A DNA stretch of 64,000 bases from Paenibacillus pasadenensis (lineage in GTDB: Bacteria > Bacillota > Bacilli > Paenibacillales > Paenibacillaceae), in assembly GCF_023715725.1 (NCBI RefSeq), contig NZ_JAMBOT010000005.1, positions 124,001 to 188,000 on the forward strand, in the 5' to 3' direction. This document shows positions 8,622 through 16,588 of this stretch, piece after piece. Position 1 is the stretch's first letter, and each line of letters opens with the position of its first letter. The position numbers were made by a program, and so were the translations under genes. The notes beneath the pieces are model-generated. The model was given only the letters and a program-made list of their open reading frames with translations, was not told the origin of the DNA and made no database searches.

Positions 8622-9920
8622 ATGAAAGAGTTGTTTCAAAACCGTTCTTTTACGCGCCTCTTTCTCGCGACGGTCTGCTCGCAGCTGGCATCCACGATCG
8701 GCACGATGGCTTTTGCTTTTTATTTGCTCGACCGTTTCTCCAGCCAGCCTGCATATGCATCCATTGCCGAAATGCTGTACTCCGCGCCAACCATACTTGT
8801 ATTCCTGTTTATCGGCGTGTTTGCCGACCGCTTCGACCGCAAGCGCATCGCTGAAAATACCGGCTGGATCCGGGTCGTGCTCTCGCTGCTGATGCTCGGC
8901 GCGCTGGCCGCGGACGCATGGATTCCGATTGTGTTTTTGCTGCTGTTCATCCGCAGTGCGGTGACCAAGTTTTATTTTCCGGCTGAGAGCGCCATGATCC
9001 AGGGGTTGTTAAAAGAAGACCAGTACGTCAAAGCCTCCGGGCTCAATCAAACGGTCAACGGATTGTTTACCCTGTTCGGAACGGGCCTTGGCGCTTTGGT
9101 CTACCATGCCGTAGGCGTGCTTGGCGCCGTAACGGTTGATTCAATCGGCTTTCTGCTTACCGCCCTGCTCGTCCGTTCAGTTAAAGTGCCGTTGGAAGTC
9201 CGGCTGCCAAACGGTCCTTCTACATTGTCCTCGCTCAATATGAAGTCGGTTTGGGGCGACTTCCGCATCGGGCTCCGTTACATTCTCGATCATAAAATTT
9301 TGGCCTCGCTGCTTGGCGGATTTACTTTGTTCGGTCTGATCGGCGGGTCCTTCGCGATGCTTCCGATGCTGACGATGAAGTTTGTGCTTGCGCCGGATAA
9401 TTACGCGTTCTACGTTTCTCTGTATTCTGTTTGTTTAGGCGCAGGGTTTGTCATCGGCAGCGGCATTGGCGCCAAGCTAGTCGATAAATTTAAGCTTTAT
9501 CAGGTGCTGATCGGCAGCCTGCTGCTTTCCGGCTTTTGCGGCATTGCTCTCGCTTTTGCCTCTTCGCCGTGGATGTATCTGGTGACAGCGTTTGTTCTGG
9601 CCTGCATTCTTGCTCCGCTCAATATGGCGATTGGAGGATGGCTGCCAAAGCTTGTTGAGCCGGACAAAATGGGCCGCGTATCCGCTTGGATCGATCCCGT
9701 CATGATGGCAGGACAGTCCTTAATGCTCGGTCTGATCGCATGGCTGTATCCGTCGATGTTTACGCTGCGCGGCCTGCATTTGTTCGTCGTCGTTCTGCTA
9801 TTTGCCGCATTCCTCATCTATGCGTTTACGCTGCCGAGGTTCTCCCGGGAAGAGGAAGGGCGGGCGCAGGCGCTTAAAGCCAAGCAGCCGGCCAGCCGCG
9901 GCGTTACGATGGAATCTTAA
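8622..9920 (+). CDS. MFS transporter (enterobactin-exporter/NreB-like group)
   Basis: Membrane exporter of 432 aa with about twelve hydrophobic segments. Features of the group include the short N-terminus followed by RSFTRLFLATVCSQLAS, the loop 2-3 motif GVFADRFDRKRI, and FPAESAMIQGLL after TM4. The ATG at 8622 was chosen because GAAAGGAAGG lies about 7 nt upstream; the in-frame extension to 8556 has no such site. A TATAAT at 8567-8572 may be the -10 of its promoter. It appears monocistronic, followed by a hairpin terminator. The substrate is unknown; macrolides, metal chelates or siderophores are exported by relatives. Confidence 0.78.
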   Translation: MKELFQNRSFTRLFLATVCSQLASTIGTMAFAFYLLDRFSSQPAYASIAEMLYSAPTILVFLFIGVFADRFDRKRIAENTGWIRVVLSLLMLGALAADAWIPIVFLLLFIRSAVTKFYFPAESAMIQGLLKEDQYVKASGLNQTVNGLFTLFGTGLGALVYHAVGVLGAVTVDSIGFLLTALLVRSVKVPLEVRLPNGPSTLSSLNMKSVWGDFRIGLRYILDHKILASLLGGFTLFGLIGGSFAMLPMLTMKFVLAPDNYAFYVSLYSVCLGAGFVIGSGIGAKLVDKFKLYQVLIGSLLLSGFCGIALAFASSPWMYLVTAFVLACILAPLNMAIGGWLPKLVEPDKMGRVSAWIDPVMMAGQSLMLGLIAWLYPSMFTLRGLHLFVVVLLFAAFLIYAFTLPRFSREEEGRAQALKAKQPASRGVTMES

Positions 9921-9942
9921 TTCAATAGGAATACTTCGTAAG

Positions 9943-9983
9943 CAAGCCCTGCCCGGATTACCGGAGCGGGGCTTGGTCCTTTT
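9943..9983 (+). terminator. Terminator after the MFS gene
   Basis: A long GC-rich stem (CAAGCCCTGCCCGG with CCGGAGCGGGGCTTG, one internal mismatch region, loop ATTA) is followed by GTCCTTTTC. Confidence 0.75.
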
Positions 9984-10089
9984 CAGCCTATTCATATGGT
10001 ACAATAAGGGAAAAAGTGTTAGTGAGGCGGGATTGACGCAACGCCTATTTTCACTACAGGTTTAAATTACGGTGAGGAGGGAGCAGGCA

Positions 10090-11244
10090 GTGGCCAAAAC
10101 AAGAATTTTCATCAGCTCGGTGAATGAGGACGGCTTGAAGCCGCTGCGCCGCAGCGTGTTCCGCATCCTGGAGGGACTCGGCCACGAGCCGCTCATGTGG
10201 GAGGAAAACCTGGGGCCTTGGCCTTCCTATCAGAATCCGGTGGAAAAATGCCTGGAGGCGGTGGAGCAGTCCGACCTATACGTGCTGTTCATTGGCAGCA
10301 GAGGCGGGACGTTCGAAGAGGCAGCGGGTGTCACCGTGACCCATTCGGAATTTATACGGGCCGTGGACAGCGGCAAAACCGCCCTGATCTGGGCGGATGC
10401 CGAAACTAAAGCGGCCTTTTTCTCCGGCATTGCCTGGAAGCTCGACGAATTTATTACGCATACGGTGCAGGAGACCGGCAGCTATCCGGCTCCCCGGCAG
10501 GCGCTCGACTTTTTGCGCTCCTGCGAGGAAGCGCCGGGACATATTGATCCTTATGTCTGGCTGCTGCTGCATGACATCCGCCAACGGGGAATCTATATGG
10601 AAGACCTGGTGCGCGGTGTCGAGATCGATTGGCGGAGCTATTTCAGCGACCTGATGCGGCGCGGCTTGCTGCTGCTGCCGCTGGAGCCAACGATTGCTGA
10701 CAACAGCAACCGGCTGGAAGAGGCTGAAGCGAGCTTTGATCTGCTTGCCGCGCTGCTTCCCCAGGCGGCAATGGAGCCGCCGCGCGATTGGAAGGCATGG
10801 CTGAACACCATTCGCGAGCGCTTGCAGGGACGCCAGGTTGAGCATCGCTACGGGAGCTGGAACCGGGAAACGATCGGCAGCTACGAGGCTTGCAATGCCG
10901 CTTCGCTGTACCGGCGGGATGGCGATGCGATGCGGTTTGTCGCGTGCTGCGGCCGAGCATCCGGAGTGCAGAGCTTTGCGCTTGACGACCAGAGCTCCTA
11001 TGTCGCTTTGACGTACGGCATGGGGCCGCGGGCGGAGCAGGTGTATTACAAGGAGTCGGGCCAAAAGTTTTTTTACTGCATCCGCAGCGGGCCATACGTG
11101 GCCACCTTTCATTTTCCGGCAGGAGCCTCCTGGAACCAGCTTCGTTATATCCGCTACAAAGATAGCGTCGTTAATGCTATAATAGGGCCAAACACAAGGC
11201 TGGTTACACTGCTGCGCCTGCTGCTGGGAGGGATGAAGGCATGA
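10090..11244 (+). CDS. DUF4062 domain protein of unknown function
   Basis: Cytoplasmic protein of 384 aa. Residues 3-115 match the DUF4062 pattern, a Rossmann-like fold distantly related to TIR/SLOG nucleotide-handling domains: TRIFISSVNEDGLKPLRR, CLEAVEQSDLYVLFIGSRGG and THSEFIRAV are the landmarks. Residues 120-235 look helical. The C-terminal third (from about 255) has aromatic- and glycine-rich beta strands and might be a GAF-like sensor, but this is only an impression. GTG at 10090 is preferred because GAGGAGGGA lies about 8 nt upstream. It overlaps the next small gene by four bases. DUF4062 domains occur in some signalling and STAND-type proteins, including candidate defence proteins; the role here is unknown. 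Confidence 0.7.
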   Translation: MAKTRIFISSVNEDGLKPLRRSVFRILEGLGHEPLMWEENLGPWPSYQNPVEKCLEAVEQSDLYVLFIGSRGGTFEEAAGVTVTHSEFIRAVDSGKTALIWADAETKAAFFSGIAWKLDEFITHTVQETGSYPAPRQALDFLRSCEEAPGHIDPYVWLLLHDIRQRGIYMEDLVRGVEIDWRSYFSDLMRRGLLLLPLEPTIADNSNRLEEAEASFDLLAALLPQAAMEPPRDWKAWLNTIRERLQGRQVEHRYGSWNRETIGSYEACNAASLYRRDGDAMRFVACCGRASGVQSFALDDQSSYVALTYGMGPRAEQVYYKESGQKFFYCIRSGPYVATFHFPAGASWNQLRYIRYKDSVVNAIIGPNTRLVTLLRLLLGGMKA

Positions 11245-11429
11245 AGAACGGCATATGGGTTTCCAAAAACGGCCGGGTCAGCGAGGCATTAGGGCTTCAG
11301 CCCAGAGATGCGCTGCTGTTCGCGCCATATGGCATAACTTCGGTGGAATTGCTTCAGGAGCAGCGCTCCGCATCACAGCAGAATATTAAGCTTATCCGCA
11401 CCCGGCTCGCCGAAGCGACTCGCCGGTAA
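11241..11429 (+). CDS. Small protein coupled to the DUF4062 gene
   Basis: A 62 aa predicted cytoplasmic protein with no recognised family. Its ATG overlaps the DUF4062 stop (ATGA), with GGGAGGGATGAAGG in front, so translational coupling is likely. It contains a short central hydrophobic stretch (DALLFAPYGITSVELL) and a basic, helical C-terminus. A weak terminator follows. It may be a partner or modulator of the DUF4062 protein; this is inferred only from coupling. Confidence 0.5.
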   Translation: MKNGIWVSKNGRVSEALGLQPRDALLFAPYGITSVELLQEQRSASQQNIKLIRTRLAEATRR

Positions 11430-11439
11430 CGCTTACATG

Positions 11440-11466
11440 AATCCGTCCTCCAAGGCGGATTTTTTC
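11440..11466 (+). terminator. Weak terminator after the DUF4062 pair
   Basis: AATCCG pairs with CGGATT around a bulged loop, followed by a run of six T residues. The stem is short. Confidence 0.5.
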
Positions 11467-11510
11467 GTGTGCTGATTGTTCATGAAACAGGAAGGACAGG
11501 AGGAGCGCCA

Positions 11511-11924
11511 ATGGAATCCAGGCTGGAGCTGATCGTCCGATCTACGGAAATTGATGTAAACGGCCATGTGAACAACGCCAAGTACTTGGAGTATTTGGAA
11601 TGGGGCCGGGAAGACTGGTATGAGAGCGCCGAACTGGACTATGCTGCATTTTTGGAAATGGGCATTCAGACCGTTACGGTTAACGTGAATATCAATTACC
11701 GGCGCGAGTGCGTGCAGGGCGACCGGCTGACCGTGCGCACCGTGCCGCTCCGGGCAGGGCGGACAAGTTATGCGCTTAAGCAAGAGCTGATCGACGGCAA
11801 TGGCGCGGTTCGCGCCGACGCGGAGGTGACCAGCGTCTGCATGGATGCGGCGGAACGGAAGAGCCGCGAGCTGCCGCAGCGGCTGCGCGAGATGCTGGAG
11901 CGGGGAATAGGTCCGTCTGGATGA
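11511..11924 (+). CDS. Acyl-CoA thioesterase, 4HBT/YbgC-like hotdog fold
   Basis: Hotdog-fold protein of 137 aa, the usual length for the family, probably hydrolysing an acyl-CoA or acyl-ACP. The family landmarks are the N-terminal VRSTEIDVNGHVNNAKYLEYLEWGRE, where the D-x-x-G-H-V-N-N segment carries the catalytic Asp, and the strand VNINYRRECVQGDRLTV. The ATG follows an AGGAGGAGCGCCA site. The preceding terminator and following gap suggest its own unit or one shared with the phosphatase 69 bp downstream. Confidence 0.82.
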   Translation: MESRLELIVRSTEIDVNGHVNNAKYLEYLEWGREDWYESAELDYAAFLEMGIQTVTVNVNINYRRECVQGDRLTVRTVPLRAGRTSYALKQELIDGNGAVRADAEVTSVCMDAAERKSRELPQRLREMLERGIGPSG

Positions 11925-11993
11925 ATGGACGGCGCGGTTGGCGCAACGTGTTTAACGTAACCTGAATAAACAACCAAAGGGGAGTTTCACATC

Positions 11994-12773
11994 ATGACAG
12001 GCAAACTGATTTTTTTCGATATCGACGGCACGCTGCTGGATCACGACAAACGCATTCCGGCTTCAACCAAACAAGCGGTGCGCGAGCTGCAGCAGGCTGG
12101 GCATGAGGTGGCAATCGCGACCGGACGAGGACCTTTCATGTTCAAAGAGATCCGCGAGGAGCTCGGCATCGATTCTTATATTAGCTACAACGGCCAGTTT
12201 GCGGTTCGTAAAGGCGAGGTCATCGTGCGCAATCCAATCTTGCCGGAGCTGCTTCAGCAGGTTACGGAGCGTGCGGCGGCGCTGGACCATCCAATTGTGT
12301 ACATGAACGAGATTACGATGAAAGCCAATATCGAGCGCCATGATTATATTGAGGAAAGCATGTCTTCGTTGGCGCTTCAAAATAAAGTGATGGAATGGGA
12401 TAAGGAATTTTACCTTGGCCGCGAGATCTATCAATGTCTGCTATTCTGTACCATTGGCGACGAAAAGGGCTACCGCGAGGCGTTCCCGAATCTCGGCTTC
12501 ATCCGCTGGCATCAATTTTCCATGGACGTGCTGCCGTTTGGCGGCTCCAAAGCGAAGGGCATCGAAGAGTTTGTGCGCCGCGCCGGCGTTCAGCCGGAAA
12601 ATGTCTACGCGTTCGGCGACGGCCTGAACGATATCGAAATGCTGCAGTTGGTGCACAACAGCGTTGCGATGGGCAATGCCGTTGAATCGGTGCAAAAGGC
12701 GGCTAAACATGTGACCAAGGACGTGGCCGAGGACGGCATCCGTCACGGTTTGGAGCTTGTTGGACTGCTCTAG
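11994..12773 (+). CDS. Cof-type HAD family phosphatase
   Basis: Haloacid-dehalogenase phosphatase of subclass IIB, 259 aa, likely acting on sugar phosphates or small phosphorylated metabolites. Motif I is FFDIDGTLL with the nucleophile Asp9 and Asp11; the motif III lysine is in GGSKAKGI near residues 186-188; motif IV is GDGLNDIEML near 207-216. The cap domain between about 80 and 185 is the Cof-type alpha/beta cap. AAAGGGGAG precedes the ATG. It converges on a minus-strand MFS gene, with one shared terminator. Confidence 0.88.
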   Translation: MTGKLIFFDIDGTLLDHDKRIPASTKQAVRELQQAGHEVAIATGRGPFMFKEIREELGIDSYISYNGQFAVRKGEVIVRNPILPELLQQVTERAAALDHPIVYMNEITMKANIERHDYIEESMSSLALQNKVMEWDKEFYLGREIYQCLLFCTIGDEKGYREAFPNLGFIRWHQFSMDVLPFGGSKAKGIEEFVRRAGVQPENVYAFGDGLNDIEMLQLVHNSVAMGNAVESVQKAAKHVTKDVAEDGIRHGLELVGLL

Positions 12774-12791
12774 ATATAATCCGCCTTAAAT

Positions 12792-12826
12792 AAAAGCTGC
12801 CCCGGCACATTGCCGAGGCAGCTTTT
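12792..12826. terminator. Shared bidirectional terminator
   Basis: AAAAGCTGCC and GGCAGCTTTT form a perfect 10 bp outer stem, with an inner CGGC/GCCG stem. It serves the plus-strand phosphatase and the minus-strand MFS gene. Confidence 0.88.
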
Positions 12827-12869
12827 GTTGTGGAGTGAGAGGTTAGGGGCTCCCGGCCTTCCTGTTGGG

Positions 12870-14090
12870 TCAGGCGCGTTCCGCCGCCAGCTCCGTATGC
12901 CTTTCGAGGTGACGGCTGCGGATCAGCAGCGCGGCGATGATGAGCATCGTGCCGTTCAGCACAAACACCCAGCGGATCGGGATGATGCCGCCAAGCGCGC
13001 CGCCGATAATCGGTCCCATCATCGTGGCCAGCTGAGTCGCCGACTGGTTCAGGGAAAAGGCGCGTCCGCGGAATTCAGGCGCCGTTACTTTGACGATGAG
13101 CGCATTAAGCGCGGGGTAAACCCCGGCGAAGCAAAGACCGTAGAAAAAGCGCAGCAGGCCAAAAGCGACAAAGCTGTTCGCAAAAAACTGAAGCAGATTG
13201 CCGATGCCTCCGCCCATCAGGCCGATGACCAGCACATTGGTGTAACCGATGCGCGGGCCGAACTTGCCCCATTGAGGAGCGGCGATGAGCGTAGCGATGC
13301 CGACCGCGGAGAACACAATTCCGGCGAGCAGTCCCGCTCTTTCGTCACTGCCGCCAAGCTCCATCATATACACCGTCATTAACGGCTCCAAAATCATGAC
13401 GGAGAAGGTGCCGAGCGCGACCAAACCAAGCATCGTTACAAACACCCGGTTGGAGAAAGCCTCCTTCAAATCCTCACGGATCGGGGAGCGGACCGCGCTG
13501 CGGTTGAACTTATGCTCCTTGACGAAAAAAACTGCAATCAGGGCGGAAACGAGCACAATGCAGCCGGAGAACAGGAAACTTTCCCGGTTGCTGAAATAAT
13601 GGCTGACGACGCCCCCGATGAGCGGGCCGATGATGCCGCCAGTCGCTCCGGACGTTGCCATGATGCCGAGCGCGTACCCGGTTTTATTTTCCGGAGTATT
13701 CGTGCCGACGAGGGCGATGGCAGCGGGCACGAAGCCTGCCAGCAGGCCTTGGCCGACGCGCAGCAGCAGGAATAAGTAGGGATCATGCACAAAGTAGGTG
13801 AGCATGTACAGAGCCGCAAGCGCAAAGCCGGAACGGATGAGCATCGGCCGGCGCCCGTATTTATCGGAGAGCGAGCCCCAATAGGGCGCAATCAGTGCGC
13901 TGGCGAGAAAGGTGATGCCGAAGGCCAAGCCGGACCAGAGCGTAAGATTTTCGGTAACGCCGAGGTCGTTGCGGAGAAACATAGGCATGAAGGGGATGGA
14001 GATGGAGTACGCGGTGCTGCAGAAAAATACGCCGATCCACAGGACAATCAAATTTCTTTTCCATAAGTATGAATCCGCCATGTAACTCAA
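12870..14090 (-). CDS. MFS multidrug efflux transporter
   Basis: Exporter of 406 aa with about twelve membrane segments. It has the MFS motif A sequence GSLSDKYGRRPML in loop 2-3, the drug-efflux motif C region GYALGIMATSGATGGIIGPLIGG in TM5, and a second-half GRAFSLNQSATQLATMMGPIIGG repeat. It resembles MdtG/YttB-type proteins. A TTG start at 14090 is used because AAAGGA lies 5 nt upstream; an ATG three codons in (14081) is the alternative. It is divergent from the tandem repeat array and a flavoprotein gene. The substrate is unknown. Confidence 0.82.
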   Translation of the reverse strand: MSYMADSYLWKRNLIVLWIGVFFCSTAYSISIPFMPMFLRNDLGVTENLTLWSGLAFGITFLASALIAPYWGSLSDKYGRRPMLIRSGFALAALYMLTYFVHDPYLFLLLRVGQGLLAGFVPAAIALVGTNTPENKTGYALGIMATSGATGGIIGPLIGGVVSHYFSNRESFLFSGCIVLVSALIAVFFVKEHKFNRSAVRSPIREDLKEAFSNRVFVTMLGLVALGTFSVMILEPLMTVYMMELGGSDERAGLLAGIVFSAVGIATLIAAPQWGKFGPRIGYTNVLVIGLMGGGIGNLLQFFANSFVAFGLLRFFYGLCFAGVYPALNALIVKVTAPEFRGRAFSLNQSATQLATMMGPIIGGALGGIIPIRWVFVLNGTMLIIAALLIRSRHLERHTELAAERA

Positions 14091-14780
14091 TCAGATCCTT
14101 TCCGGGGCTGGCCGGACCCAGTATTAAAGCCGAATCTAAATCGTCAAACCAACCTAATAACCAACGAAAGAAGCAGCTGCTCTTTCGGACACTCTCCGCA
14201 CGTTATCGTCCTTTATATTGTACTCCTCCTTTTCGGATAATCCAACCCGGGGGCGCTTTTTCGCGGAGTAGGCTGCAAGAGGGAAGAGTAAGGCCTTATT
14301 TTCACTGAAACGGCCCGAATGGAGCAAATTAAGGCCATTAAAGGCCTTATTTTCACTGAAACAGCCGAATGGAGCGAATTAAGGCCATTAAAGGCCTTAT
14401 TTTCACTGAAACGGCCCGAATGGAGCGAATTAAGGCCGTTAAAGGCCTTATTTTCACTGAAACGGCCCGAATGGAGCGAATTAAGGCCGTTAAAGGCCTT
14501 ATTTTCACTGAAACGGCCCGAATGGAGCAAATTAAGGCCATTAAAGGCCTTATTTTCACTGAAACAGCCGAATGGAGCGAATTAAGGCCGTTAAAGGCCT
14601 TATTTTCACTGAAACGGCCCGAATGGAGCGAATTAAGGCCGTTAAAGGCCTTGATCTTGCCGTGCTGCCGGTGCTAACCCGCTGGTCGTTAAAAACCGCT
14701 ACCACCTGCCGCCGGGTCGGTTAGAAGCTTGCCGGGAACGGTAATAATAGGGGAAAACAGCAACGGAAAGGGAGAGATAC
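14091..14780. other. Long intergenic region between divergent genes
   Basis: This 690 bp stretch holds no supportable gene. Its centre is the tandem array described separately. The flanks (14091-14289 and 14655-14780) show no clear terminator or operator; the right flank ends in the AAAGGGAGAG ribosome site of the next gene. Confidence 0.8.
14290..14654. repeat. Tandem array of seven 50/51 bp units
   Basis: Units begin at 14290, 14341, 14391, 14442, 14493, 14544 and 14594, with a partial eighth at 14645. Each begins AAGGCCTTATTTTCACTGAA and ends ATTAAGGCCRTTA, so every unit junction has an AAGGCC-N6-GGCCTT dyad. Two variant types exist: a 51 bp form with ACGGCCCGAATGG and a 50 bp form with ACAGCCGAATGG. 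The order of variants in units 1-4 is largely repeated in units 5-7, suggesting duplication of a 203 bp block. The 50 bp units break any shared reading frame, so it is unlikely to be coding. Confidence 0.95.
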
Positions 14781-15743
14781 ATGCGGTACGATGCGCTCAT
14801 AGTCGGCGGCGGACTGGCGGGATTAAGCGCGGCCGTGCAGCTGGGGCGGTATAACCATCATGTGCTGGTAATTGATTCCGAGGACGGGCGCTCAAGCTTT
14901 TGCCTGCGTTATCATAATTTAATCGGCTGGCCGGATGGAGTGAGCGGGCCGGAGTTGCGCAAGGCGGGCAGAGCTCAGGCGGAGAAGGCAGGCGTCCGGT
15001 TTGTAAAGGATAAAGCGACTCAGGCGTCCGTCTTGGACGACGAGGGCTTTTCCGTGCATACGGAGTCGGGGGAAACGTACGAGGGCCGGAGGCTGCTGCT
15101 GGCTACCGGCGTCATGGACCGGCTGCCGCCGCTGGAAGGGCTTCGCCCATGCCTTGGCATCAGCATTTATGTGTGTCCGGACTGCGACGGCTACGAGCTG
15201 ACCGGCAGGCGTGCTCTCATCATGGGGGCTGGCGATCCCGGCGCGCATATGGCCGACATTTTATCTTATTGGACGGATGATTTGGTTTATATCAATCATG
15301 AAAAAGCCGCGGTCAAGCCGGAGCTGCTCTCCAAGCTGAGGGAAAAAGGAATTCGCGTCATTGAGGAGCAGGTCGAGCGGCTTGAGACAGAAGGGGACCA
15401 ACTGCGCGGCGTAATGCTCGCATCAAGGGAACGAATTGAGGGCGGACGCGCCTTTGTCGCATTTGGCGGCAACGAGGTTCGCTCCCAGCTCGGGGCGCAG
15501 CTCGGCGTCAAGCTGCATCGAAACCGCCATATCGAGGCCGATCCCCGCACAAAGATGACCAATGTGAGGCATGTGTGGGCGGCGGGAGATGTGCTGGCTC
15601 ATTCCGAGCAGGCGTCGATTGCGATGGGCGACGGCTCGCAGGCGGCGATCTGGATGCATAAAAGCCTGATTGAAAAGCCGGGAAGTCTGGCGCTGCGGCC
15701 TTTGGAGGATGCTGAGAAGCATATGGAACGAGCAGATTCATGA
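14781..15743 (+). CDS. Thioredoxin-reductase-like NAD(P)/FAD oxidoreductase
   Basis: Flavoprotein of 320 aa with the two-domain thioredoxin reductase fold. The FAD-binding motif is GGGLAGLSAA (residues 9-18); the redox-active pair is CPDC (Cys132, Cys135), at the position of CATC in TrxB; the NADPH-site region is ALIMGAGDPGAHMADIL, where the usual GGGNSA is altered; the second FAD motif is HVWAAGDVL near residue 270. The altered nucleotide motif and CPDC suggest a thioredoxin reductase relative with another partner rather than TrxB itself. AAAGGGAGAG precedes the ATG. It seems monocistronic. Confidence 0.83.
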   Translation: MRYDALIVGGGLAGLSAAVQLGRYNHHVLVIDSEDGRSSFCLRYHNLIGWPDGVSGPELRKAGRAQAEKAGVRFVKDKATQASVLDDEGFSVHTESGETYEGRRLLLATGVMDRLPPLEGLRPCLGISIYVCPDCDGYELTGRRALIMGAGDPGAHMADILSYWTDDLVYINHEKAAVKPELLSKLREKGIRVIEEQVERLETEGDQLRGVMLASRERIEGGRAFVAFGGNEVRSQLGAQLGVKLHRNRHIEADPRTKMTNVRHVWAAGDVLAHSEQASIAMGDGSQAAIWMHKSLIEKPGSLALRPLEDAEKHMERADS

Positions 15744-15869
15744 CGAACAGACTGAACGTGCTAAGATGATGAACAATGCTGCCCTCGCTTTTATGGCGGG
15801 GGTATCGCTGTCCGCGTAGGCGGATGAAAAAGGAAGTTGATTTTAAGGGTAATTTTCAAATACACTATA

Positions 15870-15887
15870 TATAGACCAATCGTTATA
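15870..15887. promoter_or_regulatory. Candidate LmrA/YxaF-type operator upstream of the TetR gene
   Basis: TATAGACCAATCGTTATA lies 14 bp before the TetR start codon. It shares TAGACCA with the reverse complement of the site before the efflux gene and resembles TAGACC-type boxes of LmrA/YxaF regulators. The symmetry is only partial (outer four bases). Confidence 0.5.
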
Positions 15888-15901
15888 ATGGAGCTGAGCA
15901 G

Positions 15902-16477
15902 ATGGAGACCGGTAAATCAAATTCCAGGGAAGCTATTTTAGAAACAGCGATTCGGCTGTTTTCTAAGCAGGGGTATCATGGCACAGGATTAAATCAAATT
16001 CTCAAGGAAAGCGGCGCGCCGAAGGGGTCGTTATATTATTATTTTCCAAACGGCAAAGAGGAATTAGCTCTTGAATGTATTAAGCTAATCCGCCGGGATA
16101 TGATTTCCCATCTATTGGAGTTAAAGGTCAAACATTCAGACCCCGTTGACTTCATGAGGACTTTTGTTCTTAATTTAGCGGATACGATCGACACATCCCT
16201 CTCAGAGTGTATTATTCCGTTTGGCTTCTGGGTTTCCTCCGAGACGTCGGCGGTTAGCGATACGATGCGGGATGCCTGTCTTGACGCCTTTGGTATGTTT
16301 AAACAAACGATAGCGGGCAAGTTTGCGGAATCGGGAATTGCGCAAGAACGGACGGATGAAATAGCCGAGCTTTTGATCTACCTTATTGAGGGAGCCATCA
16401 TTATGACTAACGTTGAGCGCCAATCAAGAGCGTTGCGCCGCGTCGCCGAAAATTTGCCGCTTATTTTTCGCGAGTAA
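15902..16477 (+). CDS. TetR/AcrR-family repressor (LmrA/YxaF-like)
   Basis: DNA-binding repressor of 191 aa. Residues about 10-55 hold the TetR helix-turn-helix (EAILETAIRLFSKQGYHGTG followed by LKESGAPKGSLYYYFPNGKEEL). The C-terminal part matches the LmrA/YxaF ligand domain (ISHLLELKVKHSDPVDFM, LSECIIPFGFWVSSET). In Bacillus such a gene sits directly before lmrB and represses it. Here an EmrB/QacA-type transporter follows, and similar TAGACCA elements lie before both genes. The start has GAGCTGAGCAG upstream, a weak site. A hairpin terminator follows, so the efflux gene probably has its own promoter. Confidence 0.85.
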   Translation: METGKSNSREAILETAIRLFSKQGYHGTGLNQILKESGAPKGSLYYYFPNGKEELALECIKLIRRDMISHLLELKVKHSDPVDFMRTFVLNLADTIDTSLSECIIPFGFWVSSETSAVSDTMRDACLDAFGMFKQTIAGKFAESGIAQERTDEIAELLIYLIEGAIIMTNVERQSRALRRVAENLPLIFRE

Positions 16478-16506
16478 GGGCCTGAAAAATCAGGTCCCAT
16501 TTTTAA
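16478..16506 (+). terminator. Terminator after the TetR gene
   Basis: GGGCCTGA pairs with TCAGGTCC (one G-T pair) across an AAAA loop, followed by CATTTTTAA. Confidence 0.75.
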
Positions 16507-16518
16507 GTACTAATTATA

Positions 16519-16530
16519 TAGAATGGTCTA
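16519..16530. promoter_or_regulatory. Candidate operator before the DHA2 efflux gene
   Basis: TAGAATGGTCTA is a TAGA-N4-TCTA dyad. Its reverse complement TAGACCATTCTA matches the TAGACCA element before the TetR gene, so both may bind the same repressor. Confidence 0.5.
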
Positions 16531-16588
16531 CTTATTTTTGGGCGCAATACTCTTTGCGATTTTCGAGAAGCTAAAGGAGAGAACACTA

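Noticed and set aside
12810..13775. Plus-strand frames opposite the minus-strand MFS gene
   Set aside because: Polar, Arg/Asp-rich translations without ribosome sites; typical shadows of a membrane-protein gene on the other strand.
14290..14654. CRISPR array
   Set aside because: The units are contiguous and nearly identical along the full 50-51 bp; there are no variable spacers, and no cas genes are seen.
14213..14677. Repetitive reading frames of 60-105 aa through the tandem array
   Set aside because: Several frames are open on both strands merely because the units lack stops; 50 bp units shift the frame, and no ribosome site or start is conserved.
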